Source of the DNA: Actinomycetes bacterium
Lineage (GTDB): Bacteria > Actinomycetota > Acidimicrobiia > Acidimicrobiales > Palsa-688
DNA length: 13,962 nucleotides
Direction of reading: 5' to 3'
Assembly (NCBI GenBank): GCA_021816565.1
Contig: JAKAXN010000084.1
Coordinates: 1-13,962 of the forward strand
Numbering within the stretch: the first letter of the stretch is position 1; each line of letters opens with the position of its first letter. Below, one piece after another: positions 12,921-13,962 of this stretch. A program made the translations under genes and the position numbers. Under the pieces are notes generated by a model. The model had not been told where the DNA came from and did not search any database. It worked only from the letters and a program-made list of their open reading frames with translations.

Positions 12921-13433
12921 TCAGGCGGTGCCGCCGTCCTGGTAGCGGCGCCGGATGGCCCACGGCGCGAGGAAGAACCACCCGATGTACCAGGCCAGGA
13001 GGAGCAGGCCGAGGACCAGGCCGGCGGTGAAGTCGTACAGGTAGTTGACGACGAGGAACGCCCCCTCGGCCAGGGACAGGGCGAACAGCGTCTGGCCGGC
13101 CATGGCCAGCATGCTCGCCACCTCGATCAGCCGGTCCTTCAGCTGCTGGCGGAACAGCACCCGGTGCATGGCCGCCGGGGCCACCAGCAGGCCGGCCGCC
13201 AGCGCCGAACCGACGAGGGTCCCGACGTACACCCCGTGCTCCAGGGCGCTGGTGCGCCGGAACTCGCTGTTGAACGGGACGACCAGGAGGAAGGCGAAGA
13301 GGATCTGCGCTCCGGTCAGGGTTATCCGCAGTTCCTGGAGCAGGTCGGCGAAGTTGCGGTCGGCCTTCTCCGCTTCGGTCTCCCCCGGCCGGCGCCACGA
13401 CGTGTCCCTTCTCACACCGCCTCTACTACCCAC
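12921..13433 (-). CDS. DUF6328 family membrane protein
   Basis: This is a 170-residue protein with a charged N-terminal region ending EAEKADRNFADLLQELRITLTGAQILFAFLL. The RNFxxLLQELR-(x)n-GxQILFAFLL pattern is what I recognise as DUF6328. Four hydrophobic segments lie at about residues 41-55, 66-88, 104-128 and 136-157, and the protein ends in a basic tail (IRRRYQDGG). The function of the family is unknown. The start is uncertain: GTG 13433 has no ribosome site, while GTG 13415 (seventh codon, VRRDTSW) has AGAGG a few bases upstream. It lies 33 bp after the SRPBCC gene on the same strand, so the two may be co-transcribed. A 132-bp gap separates it from the leader ORF of the SQR-like gene. Confidence 0.8.
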   Translation of the reverse strand: MGSRGGVRRDTSWRRPGETEAEKADRNFADLLQELRITLTGAQILFAFLLVVPFNSEFRRTSALEHGVYVGTLVGSALAAGLLVAPAAMHRVLFRQQLKDRLIEVASMLAMAGQTLFALSLAEGAFLVVNYLYDFTAGLVLGLLLLAWYIGWFFLAPWAIRRRYQDGGTA

Positions 13434-13466
13434 CTGCAGGCGGTGGCGGTCCGCCGACCGCGACGG

Positions 13467-13940
13467 TCAGGCGCCCGGCCGCGGGCTCCCGGGGGCCACC
13501 GTGCGGGCCAGGATGCCCAGGGTCGCCTTCAGCGCCGTCTCGGAGATGACCGGGAAGATCCCGGCCTCCCTCCACTTCTCGTCGATGCCGGACCAGTCGT
13601 AGTAGGAGGTGACCAGCGTCCCGCCCTCGATGGGCTCCAGCCGGTAGCCGTAGACGTGACCGATGTTGAACTTGCCCTCGACGGTCCAGGCCAGCTCCGA
13701 GTCCTGCTCGAAGGTGACGATCCTCACCGTCACGTCGTAGAGGCCGAGGGGGAAGTCCCCCAGCGCCTCGCGGTCCATGTGGACGACGAAGGAGTCGTCG
13801 ACCGCTCGGACCGCCGACCCCGAAGCGCCCATCAGCATCCCGGAGCTGTCGATCGCCACGTGACCCATGGGGTCGGTCAGGACCCCGAAGATCGCCGACG
13901 CTTCGGCGGCGATGGCGCGCTGTACTTCCAGTCGTTCCAC
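13467..13940 (-). CDS. SRPBCC (START-like / polyketide cyclase-dehydrase) family protein
   Basis: This 157-residue protein opens MERLEVQRAIAAEASAIFGVLTDPMGHVAIDSSG, the usual beginning of SRPBCC proteins (strand, then helix with a 'vLtDP..h..id' segment). It continues with alternating strands: SFVVHMDR, YDVTVRIVTFEQDSELAWTVEG, VYGYRLEPIEGGTLVTSYYDWSG. It ends in the long C-terminal helix VISETALKATLGILARTVA that closes the hydrophobic cavity. Such proteins bind or transform hydrophobic small molecules; the ligand is unknown here. GTG 13940 is supported by TAGACT, a TANNNT -10 element 7 nt upstream, so the mRNA may be leaderless. The DUF6328 gene follows after 33 bp on the same strand. Confidence 0.85.
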   Translation of the reverse strand: MERLEVQRAIAAEASAIFGVLTDPMGHVAIDSSGMLMGASGSAVRAVDDSFVVHMDREALGDFPLGLYDVTVRIVTFEQDSELAWTVEGKFNIGHVYGYRLEPIEGGTLVTSYYDWSGIDEKWREAGIFPVISETALKATLGILARTVAPGSPRPGA

Positions 13941-13947
13941 GGCGCGG

Positions 13948-13953
13948 AGTCTA
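13948..13953 (-). promoter_or_regulatory. Candidate -10 element of a leaderless promoter for the SRPBCC gene
   Basis: On the minus strand this reads TAGACT (TANNNT), ending 7 nt before GTG 13940. That is the spacing seen at leaderless starts in actinobacteria. The region upstream that could hold a -35 lies beyond the window. Confidence 0.4.
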
Positions 13954-13962
13954 AGATCGGAA

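Overview
The window is very GC-rich: third codon positions are almost always G or C, and starts are often GTG or TTG. Several genes may be leaderless. Urease is encoded as ureABCFGD with no ureE, as in mycobacteria, and UreG is of the actinobacterial type (TGCCPH motif). This suggests a soil or aquatic actinobacterium, perhaps from a deep lineage such as Acidimicrobiia; the phylum is well supported, the class is a guess. No insertion sequences, phage genes, tRNAs, rRNAs or CRISPR arrays were seen.

Left part (1-3781): an aromatic-acid catabolism block. A truncated 3-oxoacid CoA-transferase alpha subunit and its translationally coupled beta subunit (pcaIJ-like) precede 4-hydroxybenzoate 3-monooxygenase (pobA). 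PobA makes protocatechuate; PcaIJ would activate 3-oxoadipate several steps later. A VOC-family gene lies on the opposite strand, convergent with pobA, and a crotonase-family gene is divergent from it; the VOC/crotonase start codons may overlap.

Centre (about 3870-9659): the most interesting locus. A guanidine-I (ykkC) riboswitch aptamer lies just upstream of an arginase-family hydrolase with features of the Ni-dependent guanidine hydrolases (GdmH/guanidinase). It is followed on the same strand by ureA, ureB, ureC, ureF, ureG and ureD, with GTGA overlaps, a 2-bp gap or short overlaps between genes. Read as a unit, guanidine is sensed by RNA and split to urea and ammonia, and urea is split to ammonia and CO2, all from one apparent transcription unit. 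Both the hydrolase and UreG have His-rich N-termini. No UreE and no HypA/HypB-like hydrolase maturation genes occur in the window.

Right part (9649-13940), all on the minus strand. In transcription order: an SRPBCC protein with a leaderless-type promoter; a DUF6328 membrane protein; an 8-codon leader ORF coupled to a sulfide:quinone oxidoreductase-like flavoprotein; a 54-residue basic protein too small for usual gene finders; and a sterol desaturase/fatty acid hydroxylase-family protein coupled by GTGA to a TetR regulator. A 24-bp imperfect palindrome just upstream of the desaturase is a good candidate operator for that TetR. The tetR and ureD genes converge and overlap by 11 bp.
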